Below, piece by piece: positions 1 to 5,651 of a stretch of 12,322 nt of DNA (position 1 is its first letter; each line of letters starts with the position of its first letter). Both the position numbers and the translations under genes were made by a program. Source of the stretch: CAMLHU01 sp039917855 (GTDB lineage Bacteria; Gemmatimonadota; Gemmatimonadetes; Gemmatimonadales; GWC2-71-9); the NCBI GenBank assembly GCA_039917855.1, contig JBDSIR010000049.1, forward strand, positions 1 through 12,322. Reading direction: 5' to 3'. The notes under the pieces were generated by a model. The model was given only the letters and a program-made list of their open reading frames with translations, was not told the origin of the DNA and ran no database searches.

Positions 1-166
1 CGAGCAAGGCGACAGTGCTGAGAAGGCACCACGTGACCCCTCGGAAGTGCTCCGCAGTTTCCGGCGCGTCTAACAGGAGCGGCCAGATCATGGCGCCTAC
101 ACCAACGACGATCAGGAGGTAGGTGGCGCGAAGGACGTAGAGTCGGACCATCGAGACTTCGTTCAT
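1..166 (-). CDS. Small membrane protein, 5' part only (runs off left edge)
   Basis: The frame opens with ATG at 166-164 and stays open to the window edge, giving 55 residues of a protein truncated by the window. A GGGAG Shine-Dalgarno lies five bases before the ATG. The visible part starts MNEVSMVRLYVLRATYLLI, followed by a hydrophobic stretch (about residues 16-32) containing a short VGVGAMIW segment, then a polar loop (DAPETAEHFRG) and the start of a second hydrophobic segment. This pattern (LRATYLLI near the start, IWP after the first helix) resembles a family of small multi-pass membrane proteins of unknown function seen in many proteobacteria. That resemblance is from memory, not a search. 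Its neighbour, the DUF4199 gene, lies on the same strand but is separated by about 375 bases, so it probably has its own promoter. Confidence 0.6.
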   Translation of the reverse strand, partial: MNEVSMVRLYVLRATYLLIVVGVGAMIWPLLLDAPETAEHFRGVTWCLLSTVALL

Positions 167-541
167 CGGAACTCCCAGGAGACACCGTGACGGGCCAGGA
201 TCGGATCACCCTACGCTGATCTGAACGCGGGGTTTCGCCGTTATCAGCGGCTCTGTTCCAATGAAGCCGGCGAAGCGCCTTGGGCCATGATCGGTCTCTT
301 ACCGTGGGCCCGGTCTATTAACCCTACACCTCCACCCCAGCTCCGCCACCACCACTTCGCCCTCAAGAGCCAAATCAAACCAGAGCACGAGCGCGCCCGC
401 ACTATCTCATTCTTATGCGGTTGGGGGCGGGTTACTGGCGTCTGGCCGATCCTTTGACAGTTGGTGGGATGCCCGCGCCCCCGCCGTCCACAACGGCACC
501 GCACTGGTGCCGGGGAGGCGGAGGAGGGCCAGCGCTTCGGT
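167..541. other. Gene-free stretch with repeat copy A and a small hairpin
   Basis: No convincing gene lies here. The minus-strand frame at 244-573 is open but its composition is unlike a protein (runs of W, R and G) and it crosses the end of the DUF4199 gene. The stretch contains copy A of a 150-bp repeat (319-471) and an inverted repeat at 494-512 (CGGCACC-GCACT-GGTGCCG). The hairpin lies about 30 bases past the DUF4199 stop on the minus strand and could terminate that unit, but it has no T-tract. Confidence 0.5.
319..471. repeat. 150-bp dispersed direct repeat, copy A
   Basis: This segment aligns end to end with 10241-10392 in the same orientation. Shared blocks include CTACACCTCCACCCC, ACCACCACTTCGCC, TCTCATTCTT followed by GTGCGG or ATGCGG, and TTGACAGTTGG near the right end. 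The centre is diverged, with small length changes. Neither copy encodes a plausible protein. The two copies lie outside everything from the DUF4199 unit to the cassette array, about 9.9 kb apart. The nature of the repeat is unknown; a non-coding RNA, a recombination site or a relic of a mobile element are all possible. Confidence 0.7.
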
Positions 542-1090
542 TCAGGCGCTCTGCGTCGCGGGGGTCCCCTCACCCTTCCGCTTCCGGCTCAAGCCCCAGG
601 CGGTGAGGAGGGTGAAGAGGAGTCCCACCGGAAGGGGCTCGAGGGTGGTGTAGGCAATGTTGATCAAGGGGTTGTCGTACATCGTCTTGAATTGCGCCAT
701 CTCCTGGGCCTTCGCGGCGAGCTCCGCGTCGGTGGCGCCCGCCGCCCGCGCCTGTCCGATGGTGTGGGCGGCCCACTTGTCGACGAAGTCGGGGGCGAAC
801 TGGAAGTAGTACACCTCCCAGGTGGCCACATAGCAGACGGTGGCGATCAACATGATCAGTGCACCGACCTTGAACGCCTGGCCGAAACTCACTTGTCCTC
901 CGGCCACGTTGTCCCGATACGATCGCACCCCGAAATAGATCATCAGGAAGGCGAGCACCATCGCGGTGTACCCGACGATGAGGCCCATGTCGAAGCCGAT
1001 CTCATCGTGGAAGGGAATGGTGATGAGCATCATCACCGACACGAGGATGGCGCCCGCGATGAGGCCGAAGGTCAGGACGATCTTTCGCAT
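542..1090 (-). CDS. DUF4199 family membrane protein
   Basis: A 182-residue protein with four predicted transmembrane segments at about residues 5-24, 34-54, 73-90 and 148-167, and a longer polar loop (about 100-145) between the third and fourth. This layout, the opening MRKIVLTFGLIAG and the loop containing YDNPLINIAYT are typical of DUF4199, a membrane family of unknown function common in Bacteroidota and Gemmatimonadota. The start is ATG at 1090 with GGAG five bases upstream. It is the last of three same-strand genes (lipoprotein, LuxR-type regulator, DUF4199). A 112-base gap separates it from the regulator, so it may be co-transcribed or have its own start; the gap holds two CGGGTGA motifs (on its strand) of unknown meaning. 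Its association with a membrane-tethered LuxR regulator suggests envelope or stress signalling, but no biochemical role is known. Confidence 0.85.
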   Translation of the reverse strand: MRKIVLTFGLIAGAILVSVMMLITIPFHDEIGFDMGLIVGYTAMVLAFLMIYFGVRSYRDNVAGGQVSFGQAFKVGALIMLIATVCYVATWEVYYFQFAPDFVDKWAAHTIGQARAAGATDAELAAKAQEMAQFKTMYDNPLINIAYTTLEPLPVGLLFTLLTAWGLSRKRKGEGTPATQSA

Positions 1091-1202
1091 ACCAACTCCA
1101 CAAAGGTTGAGGTGGGGCGAACCTACCCTTCGATCGCTCCCCGCGCGTCACCCGAAGGAATGATTTCGGCCATTTCGGAGCACAATCACCCGAAAGTGGG
1201 GG

Positions 1203-1643
1203 TCAGGGGATCAGCCGGAGCTGCTTTCCCAGCTGCACCGCCTGGGTCCGCCGGGCGGCTCCGAGCTTGTCGAACACTCGGCTCGAGTGGGTCTTGACCG
1301 TATTCTCGCTCACGAACACCCTCCCCGCGATCTCCTTGTTGCTCAATCCGTCGGCGATGAGCTGGAGGATCTCGAGCTCACGAGGGGTGAGGCCGAGGGA
1401 CTCGACCTTGGCATCGTCGCGCACGAATTCGGCGGGGGCGGGGACCTCCCGCACCACGATGGTCTCCTTGGGGCGCGTCAGCTTGAGGCCGAGCCAGATG
1501 CCGACGCCGGCGAAGAGAGCGGCGATGAGGCCGCCGTAGATCTCGATGGAGTGCTCCACCACCAGCCACCGGTACTCGATGAACCGGAGCCCGGCGATGA
1601 GAAGGCCGGTGAGGAGGCCGAAGAGGAGGACGTGTTTGCGCAT
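1203..1643 (-). CDS. Membrane-anchored LuxR-type transcriptional regulator
   Basis: A 146-residue protein combining two N-terminal transmembrane helices (about 4-20 and 34-54) with a C-terminal LuxR/GerE helix-turn-helix (about 83-140). The HTH begins LTPRELEILQLIADGLSNKE, continues through IAGRVFVSENTVKTHSSR and ends VFDKLGA, matching the NarL/FixJ output-domain consensus. There is no receiver domain. The likely role is a DNA-binding protein held at the membrane, where the helices sense or tether. The start is ATG at 1643, three bases after the stop of the upstream lipoprotein gene, which points to translational coupling; no strong Shine-Dalgarno is visible. The N-terminal segment MRKHVLLFGLLTGLLIAG resembles the start of the neighbouring DUF4199 protein, consistent with the repeated pairing of these two families. 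The regulated genes are not evident; the DUF4199 gene is the obvious candidate. Confidence 0.88.
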   Translation of the reverse strand: MRKHVLLFGLLTGLLIAGLRFIEYRWLVVEHSIEIYGGLIAALFAGVGIWLGLKLTRPKETIVVREVPAPAEFVRDDAKVESLGLTPRELEILQLIADGLSNKEIAGRVFVSENTVKTHSSRVFDKLGAARRTQAVQLGKQLRLIP

Positions 1644-1646
1644 CCG

Positions 1647-2084
1647 CTAATCGTCCAGCTTCACCGGCTTCATCCGGTGCTTGCGACTGTCCCAACGCCA
1701 GATGAAGAGGTCGTCGCTGTTGCGGGGGCCCAGCACCAGGGCGCCATCGAGAGCGAAGAGGACGTCGCTGCCGAGGGAGTCGACCGTGGCGATCTCCTGC
1801 GGGGCGTAGTAGGCCCCGGGCCCCTGGCCCTCGAAGAAGAGGATCCTCCCACGGGGGCCGTTCACCATCAGGATAGCGAGGTCGGGGACGGAGTCCCCGG
1901 TCAGATCCTCGGCTACGAACTGCCGGGTAGTGGTGTCGGGGATGGTGTCGGGGAGCTGCCATCTGGCGTGGGTGGTGCGGAGCTCGGTGACCCGCGTGGC
2001 GAGGGGTGCCGGCGTGCCGAGGTGGGCAGGGGCGCAGGCGGTGAGGAGGGGGGCCAGAAGGAGCAGGGGGCTGAGGCGCGGCAT
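1647..2084 (-). CDS. Putative lipoprotein with FG-GAP-like acidic motif
   Basis: A 145-residue protein beginning MPRLSPLLLLAPLLTAC, a typical type II signal peptide with lipobox LTAC (Cys at residue 17), so the mature protein should be lipid-anchored outside the inner membrane. The body contains VAEDLTGDSVPDLAILM, in which the spaced acidic residues (D-x-x-G-D-x-x-P-D) match the calcium-binding loop of FG-GAP/VCBS repeats. A second aspartate-rich stretch (RNSDDLFIWRWD) may be a degenerate repeat of the same kind. The frame is open back to 2150, but that extension lacks a signal-peptide start and ATG at 2084 places the signal peptide at the N-terminus. No well-spaced Shine-Dalgarno is seen; a GTG at 2099 is an alternative. 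It heads the unit with the LuxR-type regulator three bases downstream and may be a sensor or envelope partner, which is inferred from context only. Confidence 0.7.
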   Translation of the reverse strand: MPRLSPLLLLAPLLTACAPAHLGTPAPLATRVTELRTTHARWQLPDTIPDTTTRQFVAEDLTGDSVPDLAILMVNGPRGRILFFEGQGPGAYYAPQEIATVDSLGSDVLFALDGALVLGPRNSDDLFIWRWDSRKHRMKPVKLDD

Positions 2085-2146
2085 CCACCTAAGGAACACG
2101 CCGGACGGTGGGGCGTAAAGCGACCGCGGATGACCCGCCCCAATAG

Positions 2147-2162
2147 GCAACCCGGGGGTTGC
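2147..2162. promoter_or_regulatory. Palindromic operator O1 (GCAA-N8-TTGC)
   Basis: GCAACCCGGGGGTTGC has perfect 7-bp arms around GG. It matches the palindrome at 2187-2202 at 13 of 16 positions. It covers the putative -35 region of the SRPBCC-ArsR promoter. The centre-to-centre distance to the second site is 40 bp, close to four helical turns, so two dimers would sit on the same DNA face. The most likely ligand is the ArsR-type protein encoded downstream; this is an inference. Confidence 0.65.
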
Positions 2163-2186
2163 GTGATTTCAGAGAGGTGCTAATAT
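2159..2186 (+). promoter_or_regulatory. Putative sigma70-type promoter for SRPBCC-arsR
   Basis: TTGCGT (2159-2164) and TAATAT (2181-2186) are separated by 16 bp. The -10 is close to consensus and the -35 matches partially. Transcription would start near 2192, just before the AGGAGG ribosome-binding site. Both boxes lie against or inside the two operator palindromes, the expected geometry for repression by occlusion. Confidence 0.55.
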
Positions 2187-2202
2187 GCAATCAGGAGGTT
2201 GC
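2187..2202. promoter_or_regulatory. Palindromic operator O2 (GCAA-N8-TTGC)
   Basis: GCAATCAGGAGGTTGC, extended by one more pair to ATGCAA...TTGCAT (2186-2203). It directly follows the putative -10 box and includes the AGGAGG ribosome-binding site at 2193-2198. In RNA the same arms could form a short hairpin exposing AGGAGG in the loop, so a translational effect is also possible. Its similarity to the 2147-2162 site is the main evidence that it is an operator. Confidence 0.65.
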
Positions 2203-2204
2203 AT

Positions 2205-2594
2205 GTGAATGCCACTGAAACGAGGATACAGATGCCCGCGACAGAGAAGAAGGTCCCGATGAGCACCACCGATCGGATCGAGAAGGAGATCCTGCTTCGC
2301 GCCCCCCGGGCGCGGGTGTGGCGCGCCCTCACCGAGACCCGAGAGTTCGCGGCCTGGTTCGGGTTCAAGATGGAGGGCGAGTTCCGGCCGGGGAGCACCG
2401 TGAAGGCGCAGCGGCCCGGCCCGGAGTGGGAGCATTTCAAGGTCGAGTTCAAGGTGGAGCGGATGGAACCGGAGACGCTGGTCGAGTCGGGGTTCGACCA
2501 GCTCCTCGCCGCTCGGCACGCCGAGGCGTTCCCGAAGCACACCAATGGGTGGGTGGGGCAGATCGAGAACATCCGGAAGTATGTCGATGCTTAG
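2205..2594 (+). CDS. AHSA1/SRPBCC-family protein, internally shortened
   Basis: The N-terminal part (TDRIEKEILLRAPRARVWRA, then LTETREFAAWFGFKMEGEF) and the C-terminal part (ESGFDQLLAARHAEAFPKH, then GWVGQIENIRKYVD) are clear AHSA1-type SRPBCC sequence. Full-length relatives, as I recall them, carry about 35 more residues between the ERMEPE and ESGFDQ blocks (the region with an RWHP motif and two to three beta strands). Here the two blocks are joined as ERMEPETLVESGFDQ with the frame kept, so this looks like an in-frame internal deletion that removes part of the ligand cavity. Start choice: GTG at 2205 has AGGAGG six bases upstream; ATG at 2259 (MSTTDRIEK) matches the usual family start and has AAGAAGG five bases upstream. 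The gene overlaps the arsR start by 8 bases, so the pair is coupled. The substrate is unknown. Confidence 0.75.
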   Translation: MNATETRIQMPATEKKVPMSTTDRIEKEILLRAPRARVWRALTETREFAAWFGFKMEGEFRPGSTVKAQRPGPEWEHFKVEFKVERMEPETLVESGFDQLLAARHAEAFPKHTNGWVGQIENIRKYVDA

Positions 2595-2925
2595 CACCTT
2601 CGCGGGGGCCCAGGTGCGCGACGCGGCCCCCCTCTTCGCCGCCCTCGGCGACGAGACTCGGCTGCGGCTGGTGCACCGGCTCTCGTCGGAGGGGCCGGGG
2701 TCGATCGCGCACCTGAGCTCGAACGCGCGGGTCTCGCGTCAGGCGATCACCAAGCACCTCCGCGTCCTCTCCGACGCGGGGCTGGTGCGGGGCGCCCGGC
2801 GGGGGCGCGAGGTGATCTGGGACCTGGAGCCGAAGCGGCTGGCCGAGGCGCACGCATATCTGGAGCGGATCTCGGCGCAGTGGGATGCGGCGTTGGGACG
2901 GCTCAAGGCGTTGGTGGAGGAGTGA
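2587..2925 (+). CDS. ArsR-family winged-helix repressor
   Basis: A 112-residue ArsR-type regulator. The segment APLFAALGDETRLRLVHRLS opens the fold, the recognition region is about residues 48-66 (RVSRQAITKHLRVLSDAGLV), and the wing is ARRGREVIWDLEP. No cysteine or histidine metal-site motif (such as CxC) is present, so it is unlikely to be a metal sensor. It belongs with ArsR proteins that sit in operons with SRPBCC/AHSA1 genes. ATG at 2587 overlaps the end of the SRPBCC gene and has GGAAG seven bases upstream; ATG at 2581 is too close to that site. Autoregulation through the GCAA-N8-TTGC palindromes at 2147 and 2187 is likely by position. A repeat element follows the stop at once, and no classical terminator is visible. 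Confidence 0.9.
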   Translation: MLSTFAGAQVRDAAPLFAALGDETRLRLVHRLSSEGPGSIAHLSSNARVSRQAITKHLRVLSDAGLVRGARRGREVIWDLEPKRLAEAHAYLERISAQWDAALGRLKALVEE

Positions 2926-2935
2926 AGGTGCAGGG

Positions 2936-3007
2936 CACAGAGGCGGCTCTTGTCCTGACCCTGACCCTGAGCGAAGCGACGGGGAAGGGGAAGGATCAGC
3001 CGCCGGG
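2936..3007. repeat. Dispersed repeat: GGCGGC hairpin with GAGCGAAGCGA-type insert, copy 1
   Basis: This segment is almost identical to 4087-4157: two arms (ACAGAGGCGGCT and GCCGCCGG) flank a 50-base unit with CCTGACCCTGACCCTGAGCG and AAGGGGAAGGATC. At 6303-6325 the same arms are separated only by TTA and form a plain hairpin, so the 50-base unit behaves like an insert in the loop. It lies in the 144-base gap between the convergent arsR and mscS-type genes. Confidence 0.75.
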
Positions 3008-3069
3008 ATTTCGACGTACTGCTGCGTGGCGCGCGGCCGGCCGCCGCCTGGGCCCCGCTGGTGGCATCC

Positions 3070-3876
3070 CTAGTGCGCCGCGTAGGGGACGTGGGCAAAG
3101 TGTACACCGATCGCCCGGAGGGCGACCTTGCCTCGAATGGTCAGGTCGGTGGTGAAGGCGAACTGTTCCCGGCTCTCGTTGACATATGCCTTCACCTTGT
3201 ACTCCGTGCCCCACGGCATCTCGGCCACCACGAGCGAGATCTTGCTGTCTGGCTTTCGGCCGACCGACGTCGCAGCCACCGCTTCCAACGCCTGGCGGAC
3301 GACGGGGGCGTCGTGGTCGGGATGGAGGTAGAAGCAGGTGACGCAGAGGAGGCTCCGACCGCCGCTCGTCGCGTTCGCCACGCTGGTCGACCAGAGACGC
3401 AGGTGGGGGATGATCACCTCGGTGTCATCCGCGGTGACGAGGCGCACGGCGCGGAGGGAGATGGACTTGACCTCTCCGTAGGTACCGGCCAAGTCGATCC
3501 AGTCCCCGGGCTGGTACGCATTCTCAAGGACGGCGACCAGCCCTGCGGCGACGGAGCTGGCCAAGTCCTTGAGCGCGAACGCGATGGCAAGCCCGATGCC
3601 CGCAAGCAGCGCGATGACGTTCTCCAGTGTCGGTTCTACCAGGACCGGGATACAGAGGAGCAGGGCCGCCACCCCGATCAGGACGCGAAGGATGGGGCCC
3701 ACGCGCAGGATCGTGAGCCGCAACCGTGGTGGTCCCTTCTCGGCGGCGTGGCGGAACACACTCCGAATCAATCCCGTGAGCAGGCGCGCGGCCGCGATGA
3801 TGGCCAGGACCAGGAGGATGTGGTTCCAGGTCAGCGGTCGAAAGAAGCCCCAGAAGCCCGTTTGCTCGATCATCAT
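3070..3876 (-). CDS. MscS-family small-conductance mechanosensitive channel
   Basis: A 268-residue inner-membrane channel that would open under membrane tension to release solutes. Hydrophobic segments are at about 15-38 and 60-80. The pore-lining segment (about 85-118) contains LLAGIGLAIAFALKDLASS with the small-residue pattern typical of MscS TM3. The beta domain follows: YQPGDWIDL, then GEVKSISLRAVRLVTADDTE and VIIPHLRLW, which match the MscS signature, although the usual IPN is IPH here. The remainder is the cytoplasmic alpha-beta domain. The start is ATG at 3876, with GAGG ahead of it (GTGAGGGTCGA); the frame is open upstream to 4089 but that part only translates repeat DNA. ATG at 3873 is the alternative. 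The upstream element at 3908-4195 looks like a decayed attC, so the gene may once have been at the edge of a cassette array. Confidence 0.9.
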   Translation of the reverse strand: MMIEQTGFWGFFRPLTWNHILLVLAIIAAARLLTGLIRSVFRHAAEKGPPRLRLTILRVGPILRVLIGVAALLLCIPVLVEPTLENVIALLAGIGLAIAFALKDLASSVAAGLVAVLENAYQPGDWIDLAGTYGEVKSISLRAVRLVTADDTEVIIPHLRLWSTSVANATSGGRSLLCVTCFYLHPDHDAPVVRQALEAVAATSVGRKPDSKISLVVAEMPWGTEYKVKAYVNESREQFAFTTDLTIRGKVALRAIGVHFAHVPYAAH

Positions 3877-3978
3877 TCGACCCTCACGAAGGGAAGCAGT
3901 GGTCTTCGGCCAACGGCTTGCACTTGAGCTGCCGCGGGCGGATTCCGGCGCAGGGTCGTCCTGATTCCCCGGCGCCTG

Positions 3979-4014
3979 ATCCTTCCCCTTCGCTTCGCTC
4001 AGGGTCAGGACAGG
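3979..4014 (-). repeat. GAGCGAAGCGA-type repeat, inverted copy
   Basis: The minus strand reads GTCCTGACCCTGAGCGAAGC followed by GAAGGGGAAGGATC. It occupies the loop of a GGCGCCT-AGGCGCC hairpin; at 6221-6237 the same hairpin has no insert (loop GA). It is opposite in orientation to the copy at 4099-4149, so the two can pair and extend the central palindrome. Confidence 0.7.
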
Positions 4015-4086
4015 AGGCGCCTCTCTGCACGACGCCCTGAAGGACTTTGTGGCGTCGAACCAGGACAAGCCCTTCAGGGCGCCATC

Positions 4087-4157
4087 CACAGAGGCGGCTC
4101 TCGTCCTGACCCTGACCCTGAGCGAAGCGAAGGGGAAGGGGAAGGATCAGCCGCCGG
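4087..4157. repeat. Dispersed repeat: GGCGGC hairpin with GAGCGAAGCGA-type insert, copy 2
   Basis: It is nearly identical to 2936-3007, with single-base differences (for example C for T at GGCTCTCGTCC). It carries the same 50-base unit between the same GGCGGCT and GCCGCCGG arms. It lies inside the decayed attC-like element. Confidence 0.75.
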
Positions 4158-4237
4158 TAGCCGGATGCCATCCAGCTGAGACAAAGCCCGAGCGAAGTGA
4201 GGGCGGAGGTCCCGGGCGCCGCCCCCATCGTGGCGCG

Positions 4238-5449
4238 CTACCCCTCGAGCACCCGCTGGATCCGCTCGAACGCCCAGTCGATCTCCTCGCGCGTGATCAC
4301 CAGCGGTGGCGCAATGCGGATCACTCGCTCGTGCGTCTCCTTGCAGAGGATGCCGAGCCGCTTGAGCGCCTCGCAGTACGGGCGAGCCGGCCCCGTCATC
4401 TCGATACCGATCCAGAGACCCGCGCCGCGTACTTCCCGGATGGCCGGCGCGCGGATGCCCTGCAGCTTGCGCAGGAAGTAGTCGCCGAGCTCGGCCGAGC
4501 GCTCGACCAGCTTCTCCTCGATGAGCACGCGCAGCGCCGTGCGCGCGACCGCGCAACCCAGCGGGTTGCCGCCGAACGTGCTCCCGTGGTCCCCGGGACG
4601 ATAGACGCCGAGCACCTCCCTGGATGCGAGCACCGCCGAAACGGGATAGAACCCGCCCGCGAGCGCCTTGCCCACGATCAGCACGTCGGGCGTGACCCCC
4701 TCGTGCATGTACGCAAAGAGCTTTCCCGTGCGCCCCAGCCCCGACTGGATCTCGTCGGTCATCAGGAGGACCTTGTTCTCGCGGCAGGTCGCCGCCGCCG
4801 CCTTGAGGAATCCCTTGGGCGGGATGATGATCCCGGCCTCGCCCTGGATGGGCTCCACCAGGAAGGCGCACGTGTTGGGTGTGATCGCGGCGCGCAGCGC
4901 CTCGGCGTCGCCGTACGGGATGACCTTGAACCCTGACGTGAATGGCCCGAAGCCGTCGCGGTATTGGGGATCGGTGGAGCAACTGACTATGGTGATGGTG
5001 CGCCCGTGGAAATTCCCCGCGCAGACGATGATCTCCGCCTCTCCCTCGGGAATCCCCTTCACCTTGTATCCCCATTTGCGCGCCGTCTTGATTGCCGTCT
5101 CCACCGCCTCGGCACCCGTGTTCATGGGGAGCGCCATGTCGTAGCCGGTGAGGTCGTGCAATTCCCGGTAGAGCAGCGGCAGCTGGTCGTTGCGGAAGGC
5201 ACGCGACGTGAGCGTCACCTTGTGCGCCTGCTCGATGAGCGTCTGCAGGATCCTCGGGTGGCAGTGTCCCTGGTTCACGGCCGAGTACGACGCCAGGCAG
5301 TCCAGGTAGCGGTTGCCATCGAGGTCGTAGACCCACACCCCCTCGGCGCGCTCGATCACCACGTCGAGCGGGTGATAGTTGTGGGCGCCGTACTGTTCTT
5401 CCAGAGCGATCAACTGTTGGGTGCTGGCCTGGGATTCGACGGCGGTCAT
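4238..5449 (-). CDS. rocD: Ornithine aminotransferase (ornithine-oxo-acid transaminase)
   Basis: A 403-residue class-III PLP aminotransferase; the family enzyme moves the delta-amino group of ornithine to 2-oxoglutarate, giving glutamate semialdehyde in arginine/ornithine breakdown and proline synthesis. Visible signatures: YGAHNYHPLDVVIERAEGVW at the N-terminus, as in ornithine aminotransferases; MNTGAEAVETAIKTARKWGY (about 109-128) for the PLP phosphate site; TDEIQSGLGRTGK with Asp232 contacting the pyridine nitrogen; VGKALAGGFYPVSA with Lys261 as Schiff-base lysine; and HGSTFGGNPLGCA (288-300). Length is normal and all key residues are present. ATG at 5449 follows CAGGTGAG. It stands alone on the minus strand: the cassette array ends about 65 bases upstream and the decayed attC-like element is downstream. 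Acetylornithine or 4-aminobutyrate transaminases are alternatives, but the N-terminal block favours RocD. Confidence 0.92.
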   Translation of the reverse strand: MTAVESQASTQQLIALEEQYGAHNYHPLDVVIERAEGVWVYDLDGNRYLDCLASYSAVNQGHCHPRILQTLIEQAHKVTLTSRAFRNDQLPLLYRELHDLTGYDMALPMNTGAEAVETAIKTARKWGYKVKGIPEGEAEIIVCAGNFHGRTITIVSCSTDPQYRDGFGPFTSGFKVIPYGDAEALRAAITPNTCAFLVEPIQGEAGIIIPPKGFLKAAAATCRENKVLLMTDEIQSGLGRTGKLFAYMHEGVTPDVLIVGKALAGGFYPVSAVLASREVLGVYRPGDHGSTFGGNPLGCAVARTALRVLIEEKLVERSAELGDYFLRKLQGIRAPAIREVRGAGLWIGIEMTGPARPYCEALKRLGILCKETHERVIRIAPPLVITREEIDWAFERIQRVLEG

Positions 5450-5513
5450 GGGCTCACCTGTCTCGAGCTATTGGGGAGTGCGTAGGCGGATTCCGCGGAG
5501 GGACCGGCGGAGC

Positions 5514-5651
5514 TCTCAACGCTGGCACATGAAAGGTACTAGCGGAATGTGGTCGACGGGGGGAGAGGCACTCCCCCTCGACCCCGCAGGCGCACGCCCA
5601 GGCACCCTCCCGTCCACGCGCCGCGCCGTCAGCTACAAATGCAGGTTAGGA
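5514..5651 (-). other. Candidate attC site 5 (distal end of cassette array)
   Basis: Read on the minus strand, the R''-side half is TCCTAAC followed by CTGCATTTGTAGCTGAC, matching the same halves at attC-2 and attC-3. The stop of the 5646-6149 gene (TAA) overlaps the core. The other half is degenerate: GTGCCAGCGTTGAGA at 5514-5528 is the best candidate for R' (GTTGAGA against GTTRRRY). The centre holds a strong hairpin (5551-5565 with 5571-5583, GGTCGA...GGGGG arms). The R' side is uncertain because it is where the array meets the rocD upstream region. Confidence 0.55.

Larger units (their letters stand above)
3908..4195 (-). repeat. attC-like, probably decayed, element with nested inverted repeat
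   Basis: This fills the gap between the rocD stop and the mscS-type start. Read on the minus strand its end is GCAGCTCAAGTGCAAGCCGTTGG, matching the L'-R' half of the array's attC sites (their form: GCAGCTAAAGCGCAAGACGTTAG). Its other end has GGCTTTGTCTCAGCTGG, similar to the L'' part of those sites, but the expected AAC core is lost. The filler from 3950 to 4157 aligns almost throughout with attC-4 at 6190-6325, except that two hairpin loops are filled by 36-base and 50-base inserts in opposite orientation. It is most simply a relic attC; rocD could then be an old cassette or simply the flank of an older array. Confidence 0.45.

Noticed and set aside
494..512. Intrinsic terminator after DUF4199
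   Set aside because: The stem is only seven pairs and has no T-tract on either strand; it is kept only as a hairpin inside the intergenic entry.
244..573. Minus-strand open frame with WWW and GGGG runs
   Set aside because: It translates a non-coding repeat whose other copy (10241-10392) has stop codons in the same phase.
461..1297. Long plus-strand open frame over the DUF4199 gene
   Set aside because: It is antisense to a clear membrane protein, rich in H, E, G and R as expected for the opposite strand of a high-G+C gene, and matches no family.
1287..2183. Long plus-strand open frame over the LuxR and lipoprotein genes
   Set aside because: It is antisense to genes with clear HTH and lipobox signatures; it is a composition-driven open frame.
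3877..4089. N-terminal extension of the MscS-type protein
   Set aside because: It translates the hairpin and GAGCGAAGCGA-type repeat; ATG at 3876 has its own ribosome-binding site and gives a normal MscS length.
4074..5336. 420-codon minus-strand frame overlapping rocD in another phase
   Set aside because: It lies inside rocD, whose frame has all PLP-enzyme motifs; the alternative product is rich in R, G, A and H and ends in repeat DNA.
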